From Diphasiastrum complanatum (lineage: Eukaryota > Streptophyta > Lycopodiopsida > Lycopodiales > Lycopodiaceae): a DNA stretch of 64,000 nt. Shown one piece after another: positions 11,080 to 20,500 of the stretch. The stretch spans positions 74,463,746 through 74,527,745 of the forward strand of contig CM055092.1 of assembly GCA_029204225.1 (NCBI GenBank), read 5' to 3'. Position numbers and translations under genes: made by a program. The notes beneath the pieces are model-generated. The model worked only from the letters and a program-made list of their open reading frames with translations, was not told the DNA's origin and ran no database searches. The first letter of the stretch is position 1. Each line of letters starts with the position of its first letter.

Positions 11080-11800
11080 AGACCTCAGAGAAGTTTGCGA
11101 GAGTTTAGAAGGTGATTTGACTGCTATGCGAAGGTTCTGCGAGGGTTCAAGCTGTCTACGAGGGTTCAACTCTCGCAAGAAGTGATCTCTCGCACAACTT
11201 GTTCCTGTGATTGGATTTTCAAGATCAGACCATGTAGGCAGGCTAATTTCACTACTCTGACACCTTGTGAGGGTTGGTAAGATGATCTTGATGCTCTACG
11301 AGGGTTCTGAAAATTCAGCTTTTGGGAACTCTCGCATACACTAAAAAATGATGATTCCTCCATTAAGAACTCTCGCAGAGATTTTCATGGATTCATCTAG
11401 GTCAGATCTAGTGACTGTCCAATTTTCAAGAGCTATCTCCCAGGGAATCTCAAAAAATCATGAAAAAACTGCTTTTCATAGTGTTTTTGATGAGATCTTG
11501 AGATTCTCTGATTTTTAACTTTTGTAAACTGGTAATCAGCTTCATCCAAGCTTGATCTGACTGTTGGTAATTTTCTGGAAGGTTTGATGGATTCTTGGTA
11601 GTAGATCCATCAGTCAATCTGATGATTTGCTTTTTTTTTTATCTTATCTGGATCTGGATCCTCCTTGGATTCTAATGGATTTTCCAGATCTGGCTGAATC
11701 TTGATGGATCTAGTTTGATTTGGCTTGATCTCCTTAGATCTAGCGGTGATGGCTGAGCAGATTAGCTTTTTGTAACGTGCCACTCCCAATCTGGATCTGT
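11080..11800 (-). repeat. spacer between integrase and extra ORF, gypsy copy B, with repeated motifs
   Basis: The spacer carries TGCGAAGGTTC (11127-11137), TGCGAGGGTTC (11138-11148), ACGAGGGTTC (11158-11167) and TACGAGGGTTC (11297-11307) on the + strand, related to motifs in the copy A spacer and in the leader of the element at 25121-29316. The 11400-11780 part is rich in GATCT/GATC words and has no ORF of note. Confidence 0.55.
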
Positions 11801-11801
11801 C

Positions 11802-12848
11802 TCACTGTGGTGGCCAGTACTTCTGCCACCAGCTACCGTTGATGGGTGTGTCGAATGGCATCCCATCTAGCTTTTCTAAGTTCGTGGCTTCATGATTAGG
11901 AATTTCCTTGATCCTATAAGGAACTTCGCCAATGAATTGTAACTTCTCCTTGATCGCCTTGGTTTTATACATCAAGACCAGATCTCCTGAACGAAAACCC
12001 TTCTTTTGTAATCTGCGATCATGCCAAGCTTTGCGTCTTTCCTTTTCAGCTGGCAGTGCATGCACAACTAGTAAGCGTGTTTCATAGAGTTTATGCAGAG
12101 CTTCATGGCATAGCTGTAGAGATTTGGACTCATTAAGATGTTTTGTGGTGGCAATCCTTAATGAAGGAACTAAAAACTCTACTGGCATCACAGCATCCTG
12201 ACCATATACCAATTGGAAGGGTGTTTGATCAGTGCTCCCTTTATATGTTGTCTTGAATGCCCACAGTGCAGCATGCAACTTGTGTTCCCAATCTGATCTG
12301 CTAGCTTCAACTGTTTTCGTGAGCACTCTACACAGGATCTTATTGGATGATTCTACTTGCCCATTACCACGAGGATAATTATGCGTACTGTTTCTATGGA
12401 TCACGAAGAATTCCTCCAACAGGACCTTGCTGGTCTTGTTGATGAAATGGCCTCCGTGATTACTGACTAGCTCCACCGGGCATCCGAAGCACACAATGAT
12501 ATTTTTATAAAGGAACTTGGCAGTGGTCCTAGCATCAGCTACTCTTTTGGCCTTGGCTTCAACCCATTTGGTGAGGTAGTCTGTGGCTACGATTAGGTAT
12601 CGAGCCTGGGAACTCCTTGTTGCAGGGTGAATTGGACCAATATCATCCAATCCCCATTTTTTGAATGGTGCTTGGGCTAAGACTGGGTGCAGTAGGTCAT
12701 AGTTCAATATCGTTGGTCTCCTTTCCCTTTGGCACACATCGCACTTTTTCAAGTATTCCTCCGTATCTTTATGAATCATTGGCCACCAACATCCTGATTG
12801 CAGGATCTTGCGAACTGTAATGTCAGATGCAAAATGACCCCCACCCAT
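11802..12848 (-). CDS. integrase, gypsy copy B
   Basis: A 348-residue open frame begins inside the zinc-binding domain (GGGHFASDITVRK...CDVCQRERRPT) and covers the whole catalytic core and C-terminal domain. The first Asp is in GLDDIGPIH and the Glu in RGNGQVESSNK. The second Asp is replaced by Asn (LVSNHGGHF), which would abolish strand transfer. The C-terminal part carries GDLVLMYKTKAIKEKL and IGEVPYRIKEI, the tail of gypsy integrases without a chromodomain, ending INGSWWQKYWPPQ. The frame is unusually intact for this window, yet catalytically dead by inspection. Confidence 0.85.
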   Translation of the reverse strand: MGGGHFASDITVRKILQSGCWWPMIHKDTEEYLKKCDVCQRERRPTILNYDLLHPVLAQAPFKKWGLDDIGPIHPATRSSQARYLIVATDYLTKWVEAKAKRVADARTTAKFLYKNIIVCFGCPVELVSNHGGHFINKTSKVLLEEFFVIHRNSTHNYPRGNGQVESSNKILCRVLTKTVEASRSDWEHKLHAALWAFKTTYKGSTDQTPFQLVYGQDAVMPVEFLVPSLRIATTKHLNESKSLQLCHEALHKLYETRLLVVHALPAEKERRKAWHDRRLQKKGFRSGDLVLMYKTKAIKEKLQFIGEVPYRIKEIPNHEATNLEKLDGMPFDTPINGSWWQKYWPPQ

Positions 12849-12902
12849 GCCTTCATGTGAAAGCGAAATGATCTGGGTAGTCTCATGAGGAAGAATACAC
12901 CA

Positions 12903-13307
12903 TCAAAGAATTCCATCAAGACCTCTTCGGTACAACTGGCTGGCAATCAGCTGATAAGGTTTAGCCTTCAAGATCAATTTTTGTTGTTCCGCCTTTGGTA
13001 GTGATTTGTCTGGTTGGCCCCGCATTAGATATTCAACAATGTTGGCAACCCATTCTGGTACTGTGTCCACATAAAATAAGGCAGCATCTGCCAACTCATC
13101 ATCGGGTTGGATTGCAATCTCCTTTCCCTTGATTCGTGACACATGATCTGCCATGTAGTGTTGTTTTCCCTTGCGAACTACTATCCAAAAATCAAACTCC
13201 AATAACAGAAGTAGCCATCTAGTGATTCTTCGGGTGTTGTAAGTTTTATTAATGAGATAGAGCAAGGGTTGATGGTCCGTATAAAAAGCAAAATGTGTGG
13301 CCATCAA
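12903..13307 (-). CDS. RNase H end and connection domain, gypsy copy B
   Basis: A 134-residue open frame includes FYTDHQPLLYLI, RRITRWLLLLLEFDF and VVRKGKQHYMADHVSRIK, the C-terminal half of the gypsy RNase H and the linker to integrase. It is separated from the RT frame by one stop or frameshift at about 13308-13313 and from integrase by about 50 bases, so the polyprotein would originally have been continuous. Confidence 0.75.
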   Translation of the reverse strand: MMATHFAFYTDHQPLLYLINKTYNTRRITRWLLLLLEFDFWIVVRKGKQHYMADHVSRIKGKEIAIQPDDELADAALFYVDTVPEWVANIVEYLMRGQPDKSLPKAEQQKLILKAKPYQLIASQLYRRGLDGIL

Positions 13308-13313
13308 GTAATG

Positions 13314-14390
13314 TCAAAATTTCTTAACCGCATATATTATTGCCAATGCTTCCCGCTCTGTGGTTGAATAGTTCATTTCGGTATTACTAAGTTGTCGGCT
13401 TGCAAACCAGATTGCAAAATCCTTTTTGTGTTCACTTGGTTGGGTTAAGACTGCTCCAACTGCATACTTCGATGCGTTTGTATGCACGTGAAACTCAATG
13501 GACCAATTGGGTGGGCATAAGATTGGTGCTGAAACCAATGCATCCTTAAGCTTTTGGAAAGCCTTTAGGGCCTCCTCATTCCAATGTGGATCCATTGTGA
13601 TTTTGTAGATTGGTCTAGCTAACTCCGCAAAATCAAGAATGAAGATCCTATAATAGTTAGCATGACCCATGAAAATGTAGACCTCGCGGATTGTCCCCGG
13701 TGGGGGTAGATCGATAATGATCCTAATATTTGATGGATCTGTGGCGATCCCGTGTCTTGACACTATATGGACAAGAATCAAACCATGTGTCACCCAGAAT
13801 TGACATTTTTCTGGATTCAGGGAGATCTGGTATTCGCGACATTTTTGTAACACCTTCTCCAAATTGGATAAGTGTTTTGAATCTGGTCCATGCATGCACA
13901 GATTGTCCAAGAAAATTTTGAGAAATTTTTGCAAATAATCTTTGAATGTCGCCTGCATGACTCGCTGGAAAGTGCTTGGGGCATTGCAAAGTCCAAATGG
14001 CATCACTTTATAGGCATAGGTTCCCCATTCCATGGCAAATGTTGTCTTGTGCTGGTCCTGGGGGGCTATTTTCACTTGGTTGTAGCCGCTGAAGCTGTCC
14101 AGAAAACTGTAGGCTTCGGCGCCAGCTACCCTGTCGAGGACACTCTCCGTAAATGGTAAAGGAAAATGGTCCTTTTTGGTGACTGCATTTAGCGCCTTCA
14201 AATTCACACAGATCCGTATTTTGTCATTCTTCTTGGGTACTATAACTATCGGCGATACCCATTCCACGTGCTCGATCTTGTAAATGAAATCTGCATCCAT
14301 CAGCTTTTGCAACTCCTGCTTGATCAGTTCTGTATAATTCGGGTTGCAGCGGTAGTAACGGCTCACCTTGGGGACTGCTCCGTCCACCAA
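13314..14390 (-). CDS. reverse transcriptase and RNase H start, gypsy copy B
   Basis: A 358-residue uninterrupted frame contains all RT blocks: FIYKIEHVEWVSPIVIVPKK, RICVNLKALN, AYSFLDSFSGYNQVKIAP, FAMEWGTYAYKVMPFGLCNAP, and a YxDD region read as IFLDNL, in which the second Asp has become Asn. RNase H begins with EFHVHTNASKYAVGAVLTQP, where the first catalytic Asp of TDAS is also Asn, and proceeds through DFAIWFASRQL and NYSTTEREALAIIYAVKKF. The reading frame is preserved while catalytic residues are lost, as expected of a copy no longer under selection but not yet shredded. Confidence 0.85.
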   Translation of the reverse strand: MVDGAVPKVSRYYRCNPNYTELIKQELQKLMDADFIYKIEHVEWVSPIVIVPKKNDKIRICVNLKALNAVTKKDHFPLPFTESVLDRVAGAEAYSFLDSFSGYNQVKIAPQDQHKTTFAMEWGTYAYKVMPFGLCNAPSTFQRVMQATFKDYLQKFLKIFLDNLCMHGPDSKHLSNLEKVLQKCREYQISLNPEKCQFWVTHGLILVHIVSRHGIATDPSNIRIIIDLPPPGTIREVYIFMGHANYYRIFILDFAELARPIYKITMDPHWNEEALKAFQKLKDALVSAPILCPPNWSIEFHVHTNASKYAVGAVLTQPSEHKKDFAIWFASRQLSNTEMNYSTTEREALAIIYAVKKF

Positions 14391-15000
14391 GGGTATGGTA
14401 TGTTGGACTATTGTTGGTGGAATGCCCTTTAGATCACTATAGCTCTAGGCAAAACAATCTTTATATTCCACCAACAAGGATCGTAGTCTCTTGTATAGCG
14501 TGGGTGTTAACTGCTCTCCCACATGCACTATCTTTTCTTCTTCTCCTGGCTCCGCAAGATTCATTGGCTATGTTCGTGCAGGTTCCTTGAAGACTTGTTC
14601 TACTGGTGCCTGAATTTGATCAGGTTCTTGCTGGGCTTGGGGCATCAGGATTACCACGTCGTCCAAAGTATAATTCTTGAAAGTATCATGCATCTTGAGA
14701 TTCCTCTTTCAGCATATTGATCTTGGCCCGACTGGTCATTTTTTGATTTTTTGTCACCTGTGTAGAAGATGACGATGTATCTAAGTCCAATTGGATTGAC
14801 TTTAAGTAATCCAACACCTTCTTTTTGCCCTTTTTTGTCATTTTGGGGGGTTCATCCTTGTTGTCTTTCTTCGGGACTACTGTGACATTCGCCTCATGGT
14901 TGCAAATATCAATGTCTACTGTAGCTATCGCCTCTTCGGGTAGGTCACTCCATCGGATCACTTGGTTGTAGCGTTGCTTCAACTGATTCTTCTTATTCAC
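14391..15000 (-). pseudogene. protease-to-RT linker, gypsy copy B
   Basis: A 104-residue open frame (15000-14686) and broken reading to 14391 correspond to the segment before the RT in copy A (both contain a TLDD-V---P block, LAEPGE and DLKGIP). The 104-residue part is rich in Lys and Asp and has no domain recognised. The homology stops at 15000, where + strand copia sequence starts. Confidence 0.6.
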
Positions 15001-15019
15001 AGGTGCCTTGGGTGGATCG

Positions 15020-16030
15020 ATCCTTGAGACTTTTGACCTAGCAGAGTAGACAAAGGCAAAGGCATTGTTGTCCCAAGAGGATCTCCTAGAAGGTCAACAA
15101 GACCACGAAGAGCACCAACAAGATATGTGTCAGGCAGATCTGCTTCTACATCAAAAGAGTTTTGTGGATTCAGTGGCAAACCACAAACTTTCAAGGAAGC
15201 GATTGAATGTCCAAAGAAGGACAAATGGATCCAAGCCATGAACGAAGAGATGGAATCCATGAGGAAGAACCATGTATGGACGTTGCAGCCATTACCACAT
15301 AAGCGCAAGACTGTCAAATGCAAATGGGTTTTCAAGCTTAAGTATGGACCGGATGAGAATGTCTCGAAATACAAGGCAAGACTGGTAGCAAAGGGATTTT
15401 CTCAGAGATATGGTATTGACTACTCTGGAACCTTCTCTCTTCTCATCAAACATTCGTCGCTACGTCTGTTATTTGCATATGCAGCTTCTTATGACCTCAG
15501 GATCCACATTGTGGACGAGAAGACAGCCTTCTTGCATGGTGAGTTAGACGAAGAGGTCTACATGGATCAACCCCCAGGATACGTCTCAAATTCACTTCCT
15601 GATTATGCATGTAGAATGCATAGAAGTATCTACGGTCAGCTCGACAATGGTACAAAAAGAAGGATCAAACCCTGAAATCATTAGGATTCAAGCCACTAAT
15701 GGCTGATTCCAATGTGTACGTCAGAGTCACATATGTGCAGATCATCATTGTAGCTATATATGTGGACGACACTCTGATACTCTGCAAGAGTGAGAAGCTG
15801 ATTGCTGAAGTGAAGGAAGACATCTCGAAACATTTCGAGATCGTGGATCTGGGAGAAGCCAGGTGTTACCTTGGCTTGCAAATTGAAAGGGACTATGAGA
15901 GAGGTAAGTTGTACCTTCACTAGTCCAGATACACCCAAAAAATCCTAGAGGATTTTGGGATGCTGAATTGCAAAGGAGCGAACACTCTAATGCTCGCAGG
16001 AACAGTGCTGACAAACGATGATTGTCCGAG
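15020..16030 (+). mobile_element. Ty1/copia fragment with reverse transcriptase
   Basis: The open frames 15127-15675 and 15699-15923 encode a copia RT: IQAMNEEMESMRKNHVW, KCKWVFKLKYGPDENVSKYKARLVAKGFSQ and the YVDD active site at 15759-15770 followed by EIVDLGEARCYLGLQIERD. The palm start motif reads HIVDEKTAFLHGEL, with an E where the family has a V or M. The joint between the frames (15640-15700) has lost residues. Integrase and RNase H are absent. It ends near 16030, where unrelated coiled-coil sequence takes over. Confidence 0.85.
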
Positions 16031-17000
16031 GACTGAAGCAGAGAGAGAACAAATGCAGCTCTTCAGGAAAATTGAAACCTACCGCACTTCATTGGTAGGG
16101 TGTCAAGAAAAATTTGATAAACTCAAACGTACGGCAACCACTGAGCTGGCAAAGGCAAAAGCAATCATCAAAGATTACAAAAAGACGGTCGCTCAAGTGT
16201 TGGAAGCCGGTCCTCAAATTTCAGTTCTTGTGATGTCGCAGTTCTCTCCTCAGCACCAAGACCAGGGAGGCATGGATATGCCAAACATCTAGGCCATAGG
16301 AGAAGGTCCATCCACTTCAAGAACCATGCATTTGTTTCAAAAACCGATCACCATCGAGGACCAGATCTGAACATTTCTACAACAACATCCACATGAGTCC
16401 TCGAAGGGTGGATGGGTAATCAAATTCAAGACTTCTGAGATAGAGGCGGGCAAAGAGTTAGACAAGCTAACAGCATTGGAAGAGCAACCGACATGGAGAA
16501 CAATTGTATTTGAGAAGACTCTGGATTCCATCAAGAGTTATATTTTTAGCCCTCGCCAATTGCGTGTAGATCCTTATTATTTGCCGATGCCAAGACGCAA
16601 TAAATGGAAAGATATGGGGATTTCTTTGGATCAAATCAGTATCCATACCCCAAATTGGCCCATCATACACCAAGTGTATAATTGGCAGATATCCATTGAT
16701 TTCAACAAGGCCTTACAATTTTATGCAGCCGAGTATAGACATTCGCCAGATCCGACCATTAGGCAATTTGAGCTTTTCGCAAACAATTTGACAATGTTGG
16801 CATCCATAGCAACAAGGTGGGATGATTGCCTTCCCTAATTGGCTTTCGATCCAAATAAACCAATGCGTCCAATTGTGTTCAAGACCAATTGTCACTTGCC
16901 AAATTGTAATATCGTGATGTTTTCGTGCATCAATTCTTTCCTCCAGATGTATTTCAGTAATAGGTTTATCACCTTTACAGATTGTGTGATTAGCTTTGTG
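16030..17000 (+). pseudogene. coiled-coil ORF fragment, possibly C-terminal part of a gypsy extra ORF
   Basis: The open segments 15960-16292 and 16476-16838 encode a Lys/Glu-rich coiled coil (QEKFDKLKR, TELAKAKAIIKDYKKT) followed by a compact domain with PTWRTIVFEKTLDSI, DPYYLPMPRR and HQVYNWQISIDFNKALQFY. No known domain is recognised. The order coiled coil then globular tail, followed by LTR-like sequence, resembles what would follow the coiled coil of the extra ORF at 8990-11070, but direct sequence similarity is not obvious, so the link is an inference. A TAG lies at 16290-16292 and another stop at 16836-16838. Confidence 0.4.
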
Positions 17001-17584
17001 AAGCATGCAGTTTCATCCGCTATTGTCTTGTGCTCACCTACATTATTGACCTGTATATTTCGCTATACTTAATCTGATTACAGCTCTATTATTTTGCATT
17101 CAGATTTGTGTCAATATTACAGTGCTTTTCTACATTCTGTCTGACTTTCTTATTGCTTAATTTGGTAGTCTGCTCTTCGCGAAAGATTATTAGTCTAGCT
17201 ATTCGCGACTAATATTTAGACTTGCCTTTCGCAATTGATAATCAGTTCACAACAAATTACCATTTTGATGACTTGATGCTTAATGTTTGGCTACGTAATC
17301 AAATCGAACGTGATTTCTATCACTATTGTTCTGCTCGTGTCTGATAGGCGTAGTCATGCTTAAGGAAAGAGTGAGATAGCTTATTCCGCTGCGCACGAAC
17401 ACTTTTCATTCGAGTTCGTTCCTTTTTTGTGTTCGTTTCTTTTCGAGCTATTCTCGTTTCTCACACCCCTCTTTTCCCAACACCCTCCAATTATTGATTG
17501 GGTTCCCACTCTGTTTTAAATTTGAATAGTTAGGGAGGTAGAAATGGGCCAATAGGATTTTAAAGCCAAGGCCTTCCTCTCCAC

Positions 17585-17593
17585 TATAAATAG
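17585..17593 (+). promoter_or_regulatory. TATA box of a presumed LTR promoter
   Basis: TATAAATAG sits in a GC-poor setting, followed after about 30 bases by a plausible start region (GAGTTGCTCCTC). Confidence 0.5.
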
Positions 17594-17908
17594 GGGACAA
17601 ACTCGAGTTGCTCCTCATGTTCAAATCTTCATTTCAATACAAGCAGATTGGTTCTCTTATGGAATGGACTTGTGAAGGTCCTTGTTCTCTAACTCTTTTC
17701 CTCCATCTCTCATGCTTTTGTTGTATTTTTTAATTGTTGGATCTGAATGTTATTGGAATTGCCATTTCTTATGCTTTTTGTGAGAGAGAAAGGGAGTGTG
17801 GATCTTAGTGTTAACGGACGTAGTGTTAATGCTTAGGGTTAATGAATGTTAGATTTAGATGTGGAACCTCCACACATGTTGAATTCTGGGATATGTTATC
17901 GCTCTCAC

Positions 17909-17954
17909 GGGATCGAACCTATGCGTGACAATTAACTTCATCTCCTTGATGCTA
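17909..17954 (-). repeat. tRNA-like (A/B box) module, possible SINE
   Basis: On the − strand an A-box-like TAGCATCAAGG (17954-17944) precedes a B box GGTTCGATCCC (17919-17909) at tRNA-like spacing. No cloverleaf can be drawn, so this is not called a tRNA gene. The B box is good and the A box weak. Confidence 0.35.
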
Positions 17955-18160
17955 GAGTGCTTGGATCTTGGGTTGAGGATAGGTTAGGAAATAAACCCAC
18001 TATAATCTATGATATCTATGAAATGAACTTAGATCAGTGAAATGACCATACTGAGGATTAAGTTCAGTTGAGATTTGGTCATTGTCTTTTCACTGTAGTT
18101 AAGAATAGATGTATTAGTTAACTGAAGTTAAGTTATTTTCTATTAATAGATAATTCAAGA

Positions 18161-18250
18161 TGACTGAAGAAGCCGCAAATCCTATTGTACCTTCGTACAT
18201 GCAAATTCTCCAACAGTTGAGTGCCGTGTATCCAGGATTATGTCAAATCC
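18161..18250 (+). pseudogene. gag N-terminus of an LTR retrotransposon
   Basis: From the ATG at 18161 the sequence reads MTEEAANPIVPSYMQIL and QQLSAVYPG. It resembles the gag start near 32407-32480 (ANPGAPSYMVICQQLS). The 200 bases upstream also share wording (ATGACCATACTG.AG) with 32280-32320. The frame is lost after about 30 codons. Confidence 0.45.
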
Positions 18251-18767
18251 TATATGCAAGACGTGGATGTAACAATGCATGCTCCTAGGTGTCCACTCAC
18301 ATAATAGCCAAGATTTGAGCATGCACATCCATGGATGAAATAACTCATTTCTAACTTAGCTACCATGGAGCAAATGATATTCATCGATTGAGCTTTCTCT
18401 TACATAGCACAAGTGCCTCATATTTATTTTCAAAAACAAAATATCTTTCTTGGAGTGCTCTTCATTATATACGTAAAAAATGATACTTGAAAATACAAGT
18501 TTGCTAAGTATAAGCTAAAGATTCTGAATTGGATTTGATCTTTTAACAAGGACCAAAGCACAACTTTAATATCTTGTTGTTTCATGGAGGGATCATGTTG
18601 TCATCAAATTCTTTAAGCTTACATAAATAATTATAAAGTTGTGATGCAACATGTTGTGTTTTGTGTAATGCTTTAAAGTTGTAAAAAATTGTTTGTAAAC
18701 TATTTTTTCAACAACATGAATATATGTTTTGATCTCTAGAAAGAAATGCATTAATCACACCCTATGG

Positions 18768-18822
18768 TAGTCTAGTTGGACAAGAGCTCTTTGTGTGCCC
18801 AAGAAGCTACAGGCTTGAACCC
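18768..18822 (+). repeat. tRNA-derived SINE-like module
   Basis: The A box TAGTCTAGTTGG (18768-18779) fits TRGYNNAGYNGG exactly. The B box GGCTTGAACCC (18812-18822) matches 8 of 11 consensus positions, at normal pol III spacing. No complete tRNA fold is present. Confidence 0.5.
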
Positions 18823-19080
18823 ACTTGCGACTTGAATGTGCCTAATCAATATAAATATTGTGTATGATGAAGATAGTGCAATTGCATTGTCACAATATTC
18901 TTTTGGAAAAAGGCTTATACCAATTTCTAGCACTATATATTTTACTATGACACAAAATACTACATTCTCTAGATCCCAATGCTAGGTGTGCATATTTCTT
19001 AGAAATCATGTAAATTTAGCAAGTGCAAAATTCATTTTGATAAAGCTCAACAAACTCTTAAGAGATTTATTCTATAATAT

Positions 19081-19350
19081 CTTCATGCTTAATCATGACA
19101 TGAAAAATGAATAGCTGGCTTATAGACTCTTGATGTTTGAGGCTACCAACTTGATTTGATACCTTCAATTGCACTATCAAACAACTCATTATTATGTTGG
19201 AAGAAGACAAGTTACCTTCATGCATAACCATCACATATGAAAAGTCGACAGTTGTCTTATAGACCATTGATGTTTGATGCTACGAACTTGATTTGATATC
19301 TTTGGTGACTATTGAACACCTCATCATTGTGTTGGAAGAAGACAAACTAA
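19081..19350. repeat. diverged tandem duplication, 135-bp period
   Basis: The block starting CTTCATGC at 19081 recurs at 19216. Both copies include CTTATAGAC, TTGATGTTTGA.GCTAC and AACTTGATTTGATA and end with TGTTGGAAGAAGACAA. Confidence 0.65.
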
Positions 19351-19610
19351 TCAAAAATATACTTTATATTGCTGATTTTTTGGAGTATGTGTCGCTCTTG
19401 AATAGAGTGAATTATAAGGTTTGGTAACATGCTTCATTCTACAAAAGATATGCCAACTTGAAGATTAAGCTTCTATTGTGTTGAAATGAATGAAATGCAT
19501 GGAACACTATCGTATTATAAATAGGGAATGTGTTTTTGGTGGTCCAAAATAGGTCTAGTTGTATATGAAATGCTACTATGTCCACAAAAGCATTTTTTGT
19601 TAGAACGTCA

Positions 19611-19860
19611 ATGCTCTATTTACCAGTTAACTTAAAACTTTGTACTATAGCTTATAGTACATTTGCCTACACATGACTACTTAGAGTACATGCTCTATTT
19701 GCCAATTAACTTAAAACTTTGTACTATAACTTAGAGTACATTTGCCTACACATGAATACTTAGAGTACATGCTCTATTTGCCAGTTAACTTAAAACTTTG
19801 TACTATAATTCAGAGTACATTTGCCTACTACAGCTTAGAGTATATTTGCTTACACATTTT
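19611..19860. repeat. 79-bp tandem repeat, about 3 copies
   Basis: The unit begins ATGCTCTATTT at 19611, 19690 and 19769, giving an exact 79-bp period, and each unit contains AACTTAAAACTTTGTACTAT and TTTGCCTACACATGA. The last copy decays after about 19832. Within each unit there are further CTTAGAGTACAT words. Confidence 0.85.
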
Positions 19861-20500
19861 TAGTATGTTAGTTAGTGTGATCTAGTAAGTACTTGACTAG
19901 TTATTTCATTATTATCATAAGTATGGTAATAATTGTACTTTGTTTATCATTATTGTAATGCAAGCTTAGAGTTATATTTCTCCCTCTTTGCGTGCTATGA
20001 TAATTTAGATGAAATCATTACTTATTGCTTGTGAATGAGTTTGTGGGGAGCTTTGTATTGAAGTGAGAAAGTCTCGGAGGTAGAAATTGATGGGTTGAGG
20101 AAAAATGACTGCTACACGCAATTTGAGAGCATCAAAGCATGGATTCAAGCATGAATCCATGAAGTGCTAAAAGGCATAGCTTGGGCCGAATGTTTAGAGT
20201 ATGGAGCCTATTGGCTCTTTTTTGGCCAATCACAGTAATAGAGAGTACATAATGGATTTTGGTTTCCAAGGAGAGTTGGGATCAAAGAAATTTTGGATGC
20301 CAAACTAATACTGGTTTGATGGAGGTACATGATCATGTTAGTGCACATTAAGTAAATTGGGGAAGCAACAATATTTGATTTGAATTTTGTAGGTTTCCCT
20401 ACTTTGCCATTTCTTGTCTCAAACCGTTGAAAATATTCCAAGTGGCACCTTGGGATGGTGGCTAGCATCCAACTCGGCTACCTTAAAACATAGGTTGCAA

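Larger units (their letters stand above)
8990..15000 (-). mobile_element. Ty3/gypsy LTR retrotransposon, copy B, lacking gag and LTRs
   Basis: On the − strand, from 15000 down to 8990, the order is protease-RT linker, RT, RNase H, integrase, motif-rich spacer and extra ORF. It is the same family as copy A at 1-6873. Gag and 5' LTR are missing at the 15000 side, where + strand copia sequence begins abruptly. No 3' LTR is recognised beyond 8990. A related gag plus LTR on the same strand sits at 25121-29316, but the two are separated by 10 kb including a host gene, so they are treated as separate insertions. Confidence 0.85.
17001..18155 (+). mobile_element. LTR-like sequence with TATA box upstream of a gag start
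   Basis: No gene is present. A clear TATA box, TATAAATAG, lies at 17585-17593, followed by a short pyrimidine-rich leader. The order of short words (CCAATAGG, then AAGGCC, TATA, then TTTCAATAC) parallels that of the LTR at 28473-29316 read on its own strand. LTR ends were not resolved. A tRNA-like module on the − strand (17909-17954) is listed separately. Confidence 0.4.
18251..20500. other. AT-rich intergenic sequence without gene; small repeats
   Basis: No coding sequence is recognised. The interval holds a SINE-like module (18768-18822), a diverged 135-bp tandem duplication (19081-19350) and a 79-bp tandem repeat (19611-19860). Confidence 0.5.

Noticed and set aside
17909-17954. A tRNA gene on the − strand
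   Set aside because: A B-box word is present, but the T-stem pairs poorly and no acceptor stem or anticodon arm can be drawn.
19611-19860. A CRISPR-like array
   Set aside because: The units are contiguous 79-bp tandem copies without unique spacers, in plant nuclear DNA.
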